Source: Acanthacorydalis orientalis (taxonomy: Eukaryota; Arthropoda; Insecta; Megaloptera; Corydalidae). Taken from it: a stretch of DNA of 64,000 nt. The stretch lies in assembly GCA_034766995.1 (NCBI GenBank), contig CM068314.1, forward strand, positions 18,652,201 through 18,716,200, given 5' to 3'. Under the pieces are notes generated by a model, which was not told the origin of the DNA, did not search any database, and saw only the letters and a list, made by a program, of their open reading frames with translations. The translations under genes were made by a program, and so were the position numbers. Position 1 is the stretch's first letter. Every line of letters starts with the position of its first letter. Below are positions 48,271 through 60,458 of the stretch, piece after piece.

Positions 48271-48818
48271 TTACGTTGAAGGCAAATAATTCCGATTTTT
48301 GTTTTCCGAATTTTACTCTTATTTTTTTCAATGACAATTTCATTTCATCGTGTTCATGTTAATATATCATTTTAAAGTGCATTTTTCGGTCTGTATTTCG
48401 GTAACACCAAATGTGGTTTTATAATTAATTTTGCTTCAAATTGGGCTATTGAATTAAAGATGGAAAAACAGCAAATAAGAGCATTTTTTATGAGTTAAAA
48501 ACGGATGGTAAAGCAGTATAAACTACTCGTAAACTAAATGATGCTTTTGTTGTGGGTACTGTTGAGGAACGTTTGGTGCAATGTGATTACAAAATTTTCG
48601 TGCTGGGGACGAGAACCTTGAAAATTAAAAAGTTTGCAGACGTCCTTTTTCAGTTCATAACGACTAACTGAAGGTGTGAGAGTGTTTTGAGGGGTTAATT
48701 GGCAAAAATGTATCGATTCTAGTGGTGCTTATTTCGATTAATAAAGTTAATTATTAACTGAGAAAAATGGATATAAGTTTGAAAGTCATAAACCGCAGTT
48801 ATTTTTCTACCAATCTAA
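48271..48818 (+). mobile_element. Internally deleted mariner derivative (copy D, ~548 bp, different junction)
   Basis: The 5' terminus is degraded (TTACGTTGAAGGCAAATAAT); the 3' terminus (reverse complement TTAGATTGGTAGAAAAATAA) is good and is followed by TA (48819-48820). N-terminal transposase coding is recognisable (MEKQQIRAFF near 48460, then degraded VGTVEERLVQ). Unlike copies A-C, this copy stops earlier in the N-terminal region (about 48675) and resumes within the transposase C-terminus (WQKCIDSSGAYFD-like, about 48700-48740). It therefore arose by a separate deletion. Confidence 0.82.
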
Positions 48819-49809
48819 TAATTTTCTGAAAAACAAAATATACTTTCATTTAAATAAAATTTGAGTGCAGAATTAAGAATACAGAACAAGTATTTAAAAT
48901 AGAATAATAAACTAGTTGAGTTAATAAGTATGAAAAATTACCGTTCTCCTCATACACACAAACTGAACTAATTACTAAACAGAAATTCTTTAAATACTAA
49001 TTCCTACTTTAAAAAATAATTTCGTTAACGTTAAAATAATTTATTTATAAATAACCACCAACAATCATTTTATAAGTTTCAATTGAAGTTCTTTACAAGA
49101 AACGTGTATGGGATCCATTTAAAAATGGACTTATAAATATTTCACTTTAATAAAATAACTCGCTTAAGAAAAAATATCAGTCTTATTAATATCACGAAAC
49201 ACTACTAAAAAATTCATCTCTATCGAACGAAACGTAATGAATAATCCATGATAAATACCTAATAAAAAAATCCGAACAAACTTTTTAATTACATGTAGAT
49301 GTAAATATAGTAAGTATCTTTCTGAAATATTTGAAACAGGACAACAGTTGCGAACAGAGAAACTCCCACGTTTTAATCTTGTTACACGTACAGTAAAACG
49401 TAGTCAGTTATAGAATTACAGAGCTAGTTTTAAATTCCAAAATCCAAAAGTTTGTTCGTCTGCCATGATCCACAGTAAGTATGTAGATTGTGACTGCCGT
49501 AGTGAGTAACGAATATCTTCTTTTTATTTCATCGTTTTCTAATGTAATGAAAAAACTGTATACACTGACATTAATTATTACTGCTCGCAATTTAAACATT
49601 CATTTAACAATTATATCTATATAAAATACAAATGAGTCTTTACACAACACGAAATGAACATTTAAATATATAAAGTGCTATAATTACATTAATTTCCTTT
49701 ATAATAAATAACCATTAAAAATTCAGTTAGAACGTGAAAATAAGTCGTTATATTTAAACAACATGTATTTATTTTATACCTTAATCATAACTACATACAC
49801 ACACAAATA

Positions 49810-49840
<31 letters not shown>

Positions 49841-49989
49841 GTTTATATAATTTGTTAGAGAGAAGAGAGAACGAGAATGAGAAAAGGAGACAAGTAATAC
49901 TTTTTTATTACTTCCAATTATAATCTCAATAGAACTCAAACTATAAAGTACGGTTAAAATATTTCAATATGATAGATACAAATTATATG

Positions 49990-49992
<3 letters not shown>

Positions 49993-50061
<69 letters not shown>
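49993..50061. repeat. Long (TA)n microsatellite
   Basis: 34 uninterrupted TA units. Confidence 0.98.
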
Positions 50062-50066
<5 letters not shown>

Positions 50067-50386
50067 ACATAATTTTTTTTCATTAAAAAATATCATTAAT
50101 TTGAATATACATTACTAATTACAAAACCATGATTTAATTATAAAACGTTTTCCCCCAACTTCACAACATCTCATTAAAATTACTGCATATGAGTTTGTAC
50201 ATACATATTGTTTTTTTTTTGTATAAGGAGCTTAGCTTCAATTCCCATTTTGTGGTTTGGCTGAATATATCCTCAAATGTGCATGTTAATTCAAATGAAA
50301 CAATTACCTAAAACATAATGGTGTTTCTAGTGTTATACAATTCTGCATTTAACAGATATGTTATATACTTCATTACTGAATGATAA

Positions 50387-50390
<4 letters not shown>

Positions 50391-50440
<50 letters not shown>
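50391..50440. repeat. (TA)n microsatellite
   Basis: 25 uninterrupted TA units. Confidence 0.98.
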
Positions 50441-50445
<5 letters not shown>

Positions 50446-51225
50446 CTACATCTACATACATAAGTATTGTATTTACTATTACAAGAAATATTTCTTTATA
50501 AATATATAAGTATTTTATGAATAAATAAATAAGGTATTTACTTTCATCCAATATACAATTATTAACAAAGTAAATAATTAATGAATAAAACACATAATCA
50601 ATGCATTCACTTCTACTTTAAAACAATAATATTGATCATAAAATAAAATTTTTTTCTCCCCGTTGATGAACAGAAATTATAAAGAAGGTAATAAATATAT
50701 TGTAATATTGTTTAATAATTAAATAAAAAAAAATGTGTACAATTTCTAGAACATTTTGCAGAAAAATAATTTATTTGAATTACTGACAAGTTCCTAAAAC
50801 AACCCAAACAACACTCAAATGTAAAAAAGAAGAATTAATTCAGATATAGAATAAAACAAAAAGTGATTGATATGGGTTCATTCTAAAAACCATACATAAA
50901 CCTAGAAGCTGTCGTTCGTACAAGAAAAAAATACTGTTTTCACTTCGTAAAAAAATACAATACTTTATATCTGTCGAAAAAGAAAGAAAAGCTAAATTAG
51001 TCTGGCGCCCACAAAATAAATGTAACAATTTTATAAATATTTAAATATTAGAAGTTTTATATTTCAGTGAATACTGAATGAAGCAATGAATATTTTTGTT
51101 TTTATTATTATTTTTATATTTTGAACAAAGACGCTTATAGAACTGTCTAATTTTAAAAAAATACCATATTTTTTTGTTATTGATAGAATATAATATTATT
51201 AAAATGCTAATATTAAATAATAAAA

Positions 51226-51274
<49 letters not shown>
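51226..51274. repeat. Compound (CT)n(TA)n microsatellite
   Basis: About 9 CT units followed by about 15 AT units. Confidence 0.97.
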
Positions 51275-51277
<3 letters not shown>

Positions 51278-51420
51278 GTAGTTCTAAGAAAATGTCTTCA
51301 ATCTATAAAATACACTTCAAAATCACAATAATTTCAATTCTGACTTATTCCTTATTAAATATTTGGATTAAAATGTATATCTAATACACTATATATATAT
51401 ATATTAATTCAAACGACTCT

Positions 51421-51455
51421 TTCCCTCTCTCTCACACACACTTTCTCTCTCTCAA

Positions 51456-51505
<50 letters not shown>
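51421..51505. repeat. Compound (CT)n(CA)n(CT)n(TA)n microsatellite
   Basis: Pyrimidine CT runs broken by CACACACA, then GCAT and an uninterrupted AT block from about 51459. Confidence 0.95.
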
Positions 51506-51506
<1 letters not shown>

Positions 51507-53128
51507 TTAAGAATAAAAAAGCGTGTACTTATACAATGCATTACAAAACAATAAAAACAATAAATTATGTGTAGCACGTTTATTGCATTAGTGCTTCGAA
51601 ACAATAAAAATAAATACGCATTTTTTTATCTTGTAGAACAATAAACATATAAGTTTGAGACCTATAATCCAATAGAAGTGTAAGTAAGTCAAGATACAAA
51701 TACAAAAATGTGTAAGATAACCTTCTAACCCTCTATACACAGTATGTTCTTGTTTCATTCAACGTCGCCGTGCAAGTACAAAAATAACCATGACCTTTGA
51801 ACACAACAACGGAATGTTTGCTAGGTATCTTCTTCTGATAGACGCAATGTAAACTGAACGACTTGTAAGATGTACGTATATGATTCACGTGGTGTTTTAC
51901 TATAAGTGCATGTAAATTTTAATTAAATATTTAATCATTTTAAACTAAAATCAGAATTAATATACATATTTTATAGTTTTAAATGAATATATAAAATAAA
52001 AGCATAGTAATTAAAATTAATTCAAACCACCAAAAAATCCAATTGTAAAAATAGGTGCAGCATACAGTAAACAAAAAAAAAATGAACTAAAAATTAACAT
52101 TGTTATGTAAACAGCATAGAACTGACAGATTTTTTACCAAAAAGATTTATAAGATTTACGATTACTTAATTGAAATGTTGTCATTTATTTTTCAATACGT
52201 ATTTAAAAAGATGAAGATTTTTGAATATTCAACATTAATAATATTTTTTTCGAAAATAAACAAAATTATTTAAAATTAAGAAAAGGTATTAATATTTAAA
52301 AACGTTCAAGAAAACAATTATTTAAAAATAAATAAATTAAATAATAAAAAATAAATTTATTTATTATAAAATATTTTGAAATAATTAATCAAATTCTTCA
52401 CATCGATCAATAAATATTCTGAAATTTTAATACGAATATAAAAAAAAATAACAATTCTATTTATGATTCTATAGAAAAAAATATACAAATTCTTACTAAA
52501 TTAATTACACAATCAAAAAGATTTATTGTATTTTATTTATAATATAAAACCCTAACACGTTCAAACATTTATGAAAAGTACTTTATAATTTATAACTTTT
52601 CTAAGAAAAAGTTTCACATAAAAAATTCTATATTTTTTTATTTATTAATTTCAATTATACATAACTATAGAAAAAAAATGGTTTATACTAAATATAAAAT
52701 AAATGTATCATTATTTATCAAATTATACATTTTCTTCCTGAAAATATTTCTTTCCTTTAAATAAAACTCATATTCTCTTTGCTACACCATGCCATTTTGT
52801 TTAATTGCCTATATACTTTTTGATAACGAACACTGATATTACGTTATTAAAAAAAAGAAACATATATGGGAGCAATAACATTCATGTTTACGTACTGAAT
52901 AATCTTAAAGTCGTTAAATATGCACACTTTTTTGTAATAAATTTTACAATCTTAGTGACGTATTAAATTATTTTATAACGTATTTAATTTTTAACGTTCA
53001 TGATAACACATTTTCTTTTCGGTTGAGTAAAACTATAACTGATAACTATAACGAAAATAAGTTTAAACAAGTAATTAAAATAGGATACATCTTATTCAGA
53101 AATATTAATTGTTTATAACATTCAACCG

Positions 53129-53132
<4 letters not shown>

Positions 53133-53173
<41 letters not shown>

Positions 53174-53203
53174 CAAAGTATAAATGTTCATTTTATCAAA
53201 AAT

Positions 53204-53264
<61 letters not shown>
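53133..53264. repeat. Two (TA)n arrays enclosing a 40-bp dispersed repeat
   Basis: TA array 53133-53170, then 40 bases (53171-53210) identical to the outer right arm of the hairpin element (35862-35901), then a TA array to 53264. The rest of the hairpin element is absent. Confidence 0.93.
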
Positions 53265-53266
<2 letters not shown>

Positions 53267-54944
53267 CGTTTCGCTTGAACAATTAATTTACGAATCTTTT
53301 AATGTTACGTTTCAATAGTCTCAAAATACTTTACTCTGAATTCTAAGAAAATTAATTAAACAAGATTTATAAGTAGTAAAAATAAAATTAATATATATAT
53401 ATATATATATATATAACTGAAAATAATCTATCGGTTAATGATTAACAATAAATACTGAAAATAATAATTTATTTTTCAGTATAAATTATCATATTAAATC
53501 GTTTAAAAAATCTTATCAAGAAAAATTAACATGAAGTCTAATAGAAGCTAAAAATAAATATAGTGAATATGAAATAAAAAAAACTTTTGTCGAAATCTAA
53601 ATTTGGTTTCCGTTTTCCATAAAAAGTTTTTTTTTGTCTACATATTAATATTAAAAGCTATTATAATGAATAAAACATGTTAGATAAATCAATGAAATTA
53701 CATTAATTTTATACTATTGCATATTCACCGCAAGTTTGCATGTGCTTATAAGCTCAAGACGAAAGTGTTATGAATAATGCGGATTTCATTATAGTACAAA
53801 TGATTCAGTAAATAGTTAGATGTTGTTGGTTTGAATATTATATTAAAAAAAATATTTATTAACACTAATTATATATTTTGTGTAGTGCTGTCGTTTTATT
53901 TGTGAACATAAATTCTTTTTTTTTGTTATAAATTATTTTTTTTTAATCAAAATATATTAGTAAAGTATATACAATATACAAATAGAAACCACGATTGTTT
54001 TGTCTGTTAAGTTAAATTTATTTTTACAAATAAATGACAAGTAAGATAATGTTTTTGTATAAAAATATTCAATAATTGTTTATTGATCAATTTTAATTGT
54101 TTCTTATGCACATTTCGATATTAATATCCTTAAACATTTTTTATATTTTAGCACATTGTGGATGATAGCATCGCTATCGAAATTATCAAACGTGAACAAC
54201 AATCAATTACTGAAAAGAACATTTTTTTGAGCTTGTGGGATAAGTAAGAAATCATTTTTAAATCTGAATATATTATCGTTATATTAATATTAATTCTAGT
54301 ATGTGAAATAAAATTGAAGCAAAAATAAATATTAATTTATTTCACAGTTATTAAAATTAGTCAAGATTTTAGAATAAAATTCATCCCACCGTGTAAATTC
54401 CAACTATATTGTGACTATATTCAGAGTTTTCCACAAATTTTATCACGAATATAAATGTTATTAAATCATCTTGCCGATAACTAATTAGATAATATTTATC
54501 GAAACGATATAAAGTCCAAGTTTTTTCCAATTTAATCAAAATTGATAGCTTAAGACAGATATTATCAGACAATAGTTCACAATAAACTAAAATATATAGC
54601 TTATCCAAATTTCGCACAGTTTTTTTTTTCATATTTTAAAAACACTTACTTCAATATACCTTAAACTCTAAAAAATAACGAACGTATTTTTTCTATTCTT
54701 TATTCTAAAATTCTTAAAACACATTTCATCTATAATTTTAAATTACATGATTTGACAAATTGACCACTTTTTTGAGAATTCAAGTATCTAATTCATAGAA
54801 TAAAAATACGTACAACATATAAAAATTATTCTTAGTTAATTATATCAATTACGAATTAAGAATTGTATGTAACACTACGAGAATATTAAATAAAAATCGG
54901 TTAAATATAATAATTATAGTAAATCCATCGTAGGTTGTTACCAT
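53265..54944. other. AT-rich non-coding stretch
   Basis: No gene recognised. It holds a short TA array near 53393-53414. A roughly 60-base segment at 54070-54128 resembles 60265-60323. The 83-codon minus-strand frame at 54381-54632 is Leu/Ile/Tyr/Asp-rich and unrecognised. Confidence 0.5.
54070..54128 (+). repeat. Dispersed repeat fragment (TTTTAATTGTTTCTTATG core), copy 1
   Basis: Shares the words TTATTGATCA, TTTTAATTGTTTCTTATG and TTCGAT, in order and with identical spacing, with 60265-60323. The family is unknown. Confidence 0.6.
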
Positions 54945-55021
54945 AATTCAGCCGTGGTTCAGTGATTATCACAACGGTCTTGTGTTCAATGGATTGTGAA
55001 TTTGTATCTGATCTCTGAATT
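54945..55021 (+). pseudogene. tRNA-like sequence, possibly a degraded tRNA or tRNA-derived SINE head
   Basis: A 77-nt segment whose ends AATTCAG and CTGAATT could form a seven-base acceptor stem. It is followed by GTGGTTCAGTGATTATCAC, which resembles a tRNA D-arm with A-box (GTG pairs with CAC). No convincing anticodon stem or T-arm/B-box (GGTTCGANTCC) is present: the corresponding position reads TGAATTTGTATCT. The size and ends fit a tRNA fold, but the interior does not fold cleanly, so this is at best a pseudogene or SINE remnant and may be chance. Confidence 0.25.
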
Positions 55022-55049
55022 AATTTAATTTATATTAACAAAGCTTTCA

Positions 55050-55052
<3 letters not shown>

Positions 55053-55099
<47 letters not shown>
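55053..55099. repeat. (TA)n microsatellite
   Basis: About 23 uninterrupted TA units, shortly after the tRNA-like segment. Confidence 0.97.
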
Positions 55100-55103
<4 letters not shown>

Positions 55104-57135
55104 ACACATACATGTCTATAAATATTTATAGATTTAGATATCGTTTTAACATTATATTATGAACAATTCGCATCACTATTAAATTTGTAACAAATGATGA
55201 TACAACTTTTGTTAACAACAAAAATTGCTTTTTATAAATATAAAAATACATAATTGGAATTCAGTTCTTTGTATGATTGTCGGCAAAACCCAATTGACTA
55301 TTTAATAAACTGGAACTAACTTGTATTCATAAACAAAAGATGTGTTACAAGAGAATATACCTTATTATATAGTTAAAGTGTATCCAGTCGATTTTTTCAA
55401 CATTTTTTTATTCGCATCTGTGCAAATTCAATACATGTACGTTCAGTAAAATAACACGACGTGTATATTTATTGCAGCATATGTATATTATGTGAAACAT
55501 TCAGATATGCAGAAACAATCAACTAGAACGAGAGGAATGGACTCGTTTCGGTGGCATCATACACGGTGGTTGATCTTAGCCTGAACTAATTATAGCTAGA
55601 CCGCCATGAAACGACATAATGAAAACATATGTAGATGTACGTGTACATGCGAGAATACAATGTACAAATGACATCGAGATCTCATAAAATAGTTTGAAAC
55701 ATATCGCTAAGGGCATGTAAATCATGTATTGTTGATAGAGTTTTAGTAGATTTCAAGAAATAACATTCTATTAATGTCTAATTGTTCTATTTTATACAAA
55801 CAGAATAGTCTGAGTGAAAATAAAAAATAAAATAAATACATTTTGTAACAATACTTATGTAAATCCATATGAAAAAAATATATTAAAGTCTTTTATTTTT
55901 ATAAAAAATATACTTTTATGAGTTAAAAATATCGAATTTGTTTTTAGTATTTTAATTATAAACAGCATAGATAAACGATTACATATCAAACGTAACTTCA
56001 GATTTACAATACAACTAATTTCAAACTAATATGGTTTTCAACTATAAATTCATTTAAGTTTGAAAAGAATTTAGTACTAATTCATTTTATTACTACTATT
56101 ACAAACAGGACAAATTCACTATTTGTTTTAAATTTAGAATTTATTTCTAGACAAATGTTTACAATTGAAGCCCTTTATATAACTATGTAGTTTCCATACA
56201 TAATAAAAAGAGAATATAAAAAACCCATGTTTTTCATCCTTTTCTAAACTTTTTCAAAAAAATTAATTACTGCACAAAGTTTGCATATTTATGAATAAAT
56301 ACCTATATATATATTTGAAAAACATACATCGTTAATTACTGTACGTGTCTCAAATGAAGTACCTTCGCCCTAAAAAGAATTTTTAGGTCACCCCTTTAAT
56401 TATATGATGAACAGAATGTATTTATCACTTTAGCAACTTTCAAAAAAAAAACTGAGGAAGTGTAGAAACATTAATCAGAACAAATATATTACACTCATTA
56501 ATCAATGTCTATAATCATTACGAAGAAAATACATGGTAAAAAATCGAAGAACTTGGTGCAAAATCCTTTATTTAAACTCATCCATTACGTTGTATTCCAC
56601 AAATATTGATAACATAATGTACCCATTGTATAATATTATACTTATATTATTAAGATAATAAAAGGTATACTTATTTGCTTTATATTGATTTCAAATTAAT
56701 ATCAATTAGTCTTTAATCTATTTATAAGAAATTACATATAAAACAATCAAAATGTTCATTTATAAATGTATATAGTATAAAATATCAGGAAAAATACATA
56801 TAACTTCATTAATAGCAGTAATTATTCTGAATCTACAATAAAGCAATCATAAGATTTCTAAAATAAGTTATATATAATCAAAATATATTCAAAAAATGTT
56901 ATAAAATCATGTTTGTTTCTTTATTTTATCGTTCATTCAATTTAAAAATGGATCAAATTAATTTAAATTCAAATACAGTTCAATTATATTTAATTTTGAA
57001 TTAAAGCAATAAATAAGTACTGATAATATCTAATTGTCGAAATGAATAACTATAAAACTTTTATTACTACATCTTCGAAAGAAAAAAAAATCGTTTGAAT
57101 GACCAAGTTAAAGTTTAAGACAGTTCCCCAGTTTC

Positions 57136-57140
<5 letters not shown>

Positions 57141-57198
<58 letters not shown>
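57141..57198. repeat. (TA)n microsatellite
   Basis: 29 uninterrupted TA units. Confidence 0.98.
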
Positions 57199-57201
<3 letters not shown>

Positions 57202-57509
57202 GTAAGTACAAAATGTGTACATGTGTGTACAATCTAAAATAACACGATTTAATCATTTTAAGACTACGTAGATTCAAAATGAAATGGAAATTTAATTACA
57301 TATTGTGTTTGAATTTCATTTTAATTCACTTCACGTCCCCAACACTACAATAAAATGTTTCACAATTAAGTTTCATTGAACTTTTTACATTTAACAAGAA
57401 ATAAGATTACTCGGAGTCTTTTTCAAAAGTTGTATTTTCGTAGCACAGAAATTACATTAAATAAAATGGAATATTCTATTATATTTCTTAACTGATTTCT
57501 TCTCATACG

Positions 57510-57512
<3 letters not shown>

Positions 57513-57557
<45 letters not shown>
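57513..57557. repeat. (TA)n microsatellite
   Basis: About 22 uninterrupted AT units. Confidence 0.97.
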
Positions 57558-57561
<4 letters not shown>

Positions 57562-57813
57562 CAATCGAAGTCGCTTCCGGCCAAAATAAAGAAACTATAT
57601 TTCTGGAATTATTTTTCATTGCTATAACTCACATAATATCAGTGATAGTTAAATTCATTCCACTTGTTATCTTTTTCTATATAAATCCCAATTAGCTCAT
57701 CATAAATTATTTTTTGAGTAATACATGCAGAAAATAACACACAAATGTAAATTTGAAATAAAAATTTAGACTTTATCCAGTATAAGTCTAGTTGAAATAA
57801 TAAAACTATGTAC

Positions 57814-57815
<2 letters not shown>

Positions 57816-57855
<40 letters not shown>
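57816..57855. repeat. (TA)n microsatellite
   Basis: About 20 uninterrupted AT units. Confidence 0.97.
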
Positions 57856-57858
<3 letters not shown>

Positions 57859-58076
57859 GAAAATATAGCACAGTTGTTTTGTACCGATTTTAAAATTGTA
57901 ATTTACTAATAATTTAGTAACAAATAAAATTCTTAGCGAAGACCAAATTTATTGGAAATATCCGTAAAATGAGCTTGTTATAGAAGTAAAATGTTTGGAA
58001 ATATGCATAAAACAATATCTGTTTTAACATTTTCTTGCTATAACAGAATATTACTCTACCTATTTATACATACATA

Positions 58077-58080
<4 letters not shown>

Positions 58081-58124
<44 letters not shown>
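58081..58124. repeat. (TA)n microsatellite
   Basis: About 20 TA units with a TGTA interruption at the right end. Confidence 0.96.
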
Positions 58125-58126
<2 letters not shown>

Positions 58127-59211
58127 ACTAATTATTTTATCTTTATTATTTAGTATCATAAAAGCTTATTAATAATGATTAAAATTAATGATTTTTGTTC
58201 TAATATATGATTTTTTTAAAGAAGTTTTATCTGATTTGTATGAACTAATTATTTATTTATGAAAACAGTAACTATTTTTATTGTAAATAGAAAAGAATAA
58301 AAACAGATCATGTAAATATATTCTACCATAACACCAATGTAAACTTTTTTGAATTTTAATGAGATCGTTTTGAAATATATATAAATATACATAATAAGTA
58401 GAGAAAATAAATACAAATATATAAAACGAACGCATTTAAAAAATCAAACAGGAAATAAATCACAAGCACAGTGTTTTTTTATGTATATAAATTTTAAATA
58501 TACTGGAATATAGTTCATTAAAATGAAATACTTAACAATTGTCTCTTATCAAAACTTATTATACATACAATAGACTATATAAATCAATTAGCATTAAAAA
58601 CGAACCGATCTGACACTTCTTTGTAATAGATGGAAGTGTCAATTTAAAAATTATCTACTGCCTTACACTGTACAGTATTACCATTAAACAAAAAACATAT
58701 TAATATTAATGAATACAAACGAGATCAGATAATAAAAAAAAATACGTTTATAGTCCCTTTGATGGGTTTACGATAGGTATGCATGAAAAACAATATTTTT
58801 AAAAATTCTTGTCATCATTTGTTCCGTAACCTCAATATCTACAATAAAACTTATTTTTGTTAAAGCGGCCATTCTAATGTCAATGTTCCAAGAAAAAAGA
58901 ACGGTGATTTTTTTAAAAATCTCATTAGACTTTATGATTGTGGAGAGATTCGTATAATTTTATCGTTTCATTACGTGTCCGTTCACGATACTCGAATGTA
59001 TATAAGAAGTGTCAGCGAAAATTCGTTATATTTAAAATTGTTCCACTGTCAGACTGAAACGAATAATAATTTAATAAGAAAAATAAATACTTATTAAATA
59101 ACAGAAAAAATAGAAATATGTACGTTATTAAATATTGATTTCCTTTAAATTTAAATATAAATACATATAAAAAAATTACACTATCTATAGATTAATTTAA
59201 TTTGAACCTTA

Positions 59212-59213
<2 letters not shown>

Positions 59214-59277
<64 letters not shown>
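59214..59277. repeat. Compound (TA)n(GA)n microsatellite
   Basis: About 20 TA units followed by about 11 GA units, then GA-rich sequence. Confidence 0.97.
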
Positions 59278-59281
<4 letters not shown>

Positions 59282-60264
59282 AAGACAGATTTATAACAAA
59301 CAATATGTTCATAGCAGACAATTATTTTAATAAATATAAATTCTACAAAAATACAATAGATAACAATATTGCTAAATACTTTCATTAATTTTGATTTGAA
59401 ATACATGTTAATTTATAAAATATACAAATAATACTCGACTATAAAAGTTCTAATATGGCGTTAAAAATGGCCTTTAGTCAAAAATACTAGAAACGTTCTC
59501 TCTGTGTAATCTTATTTATTATTCAGATAATCATCATTTTCAGTAACTCTGTTTCACCCTAATTTTCTAATTGTTAAAAATAAACGCTTTTTATATTCAA
59601 AGAAATATCTATGAATCTATGTTAGAAATATTCTTCATGATGATCTTTTTATAGATAATAAGAAAAAATAATATATAGTCTACAATATAAAATTAAAAAA
59701 TAATTCATAATAAAACTAGTCGAGTCAGGTGGAAAAACTGAAATAAAAATAACTTTTTCCTCGTGTTAAGTACTTATCATACTTAACATGTCTCATGTGG
59801 CAAAAAAAGAATTGCTAAGAATTCAGAGTGTATATAATAATATAAATATTCAATATTAGAGAAGGAAAGAATCTCATATACTTCTTTGAATTAAATAGTT
59901 TATATTACATTTCTTTTTCACACAATAAAATTATTTAATAAAATAAAAACAAAAAAAAACTTTATAAAATAAACAATAAATCGATAACATACAATATAAA
60001 AGAAATTTTGAAATAAATAAGTTTTATTTTACTTTGTAGTAGAATTACAATTGTAAGAATAAATATGACAAATTACAAAAAATCACGATTATACTTTGCT
60101 ATTGTTACTAAAATAATAATACAAAGCTTAGACATTTCGTCGAGAATTCATGGATCCCTTTGAGCAATTTTATGATTCCCTAGAGGTTTCGGGATATATA
60201 ATGAAAGCTTAATACAGAATTATTTTCTCAGTCCAATTACAATTTTTTTTCTAAGTACAAATGC

Positions 60265-60323
60265 TCAATAAATGATTATTGATCATTTTTAATTGTTTCT
60301 TATGTGCAATTCGATGGAAATAT
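60265..60323 (+). repeat. Dispersed repeat fragment (TTTTAATTGTTTCTTATG core), copy 2
   Basis: Diverged copy of 54070-54128 in the same orientation (roughly four fifths identical by eye over 59 bases). Confidence 0.6.
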
Positions 60324-60397
60324 CGTCTACATTATAATTCAAAGTCAATGACCTACTTAATCCAGCAACCTTCAATTTACAAATAAACAAAGATTGA

Positions 60398-60401
<4 letters not shown>

Positions 60402-60455
<54 letters not shown>
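60402..60455. repeat. (TA)n microsatellite
   Basis: About 27 AT units. Confidence 0.97.

Positions 60456-60458
<3 letters not shown>

Larger units (their letters stand above)
48821..53132. other. AT-rich non-coding stretch with TA arrays
   Basis: No gene recognised. Arrays lie at about 49807-49841, 49993-50061, 50391-50440, 51226-51274 and 51421-51505. A slightly more complex segment with several CpG dinucleotides lies at about 51720-51900. Small minus-strand frames at 49408-49599 and 50840-51028 have no recognisable motif. Confidence 0.5.
55022..60264. other. AT-rich non-coding stretch with TA arrays
   Basis: No gene recognised. Arrays lie at 55053-55099, 57141-57198, 57513-57557, 57816-57855, 58081-58124 and 59214-59277. 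Somewhat more complex sequence with scattered CpG lies at about 55440-55690 and 58860-59060, without motif or coding frame that identifies it. A small hairpin GTTAAGTA/TACTTAAC lies near 59765-59787. Confidence 0.5.
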
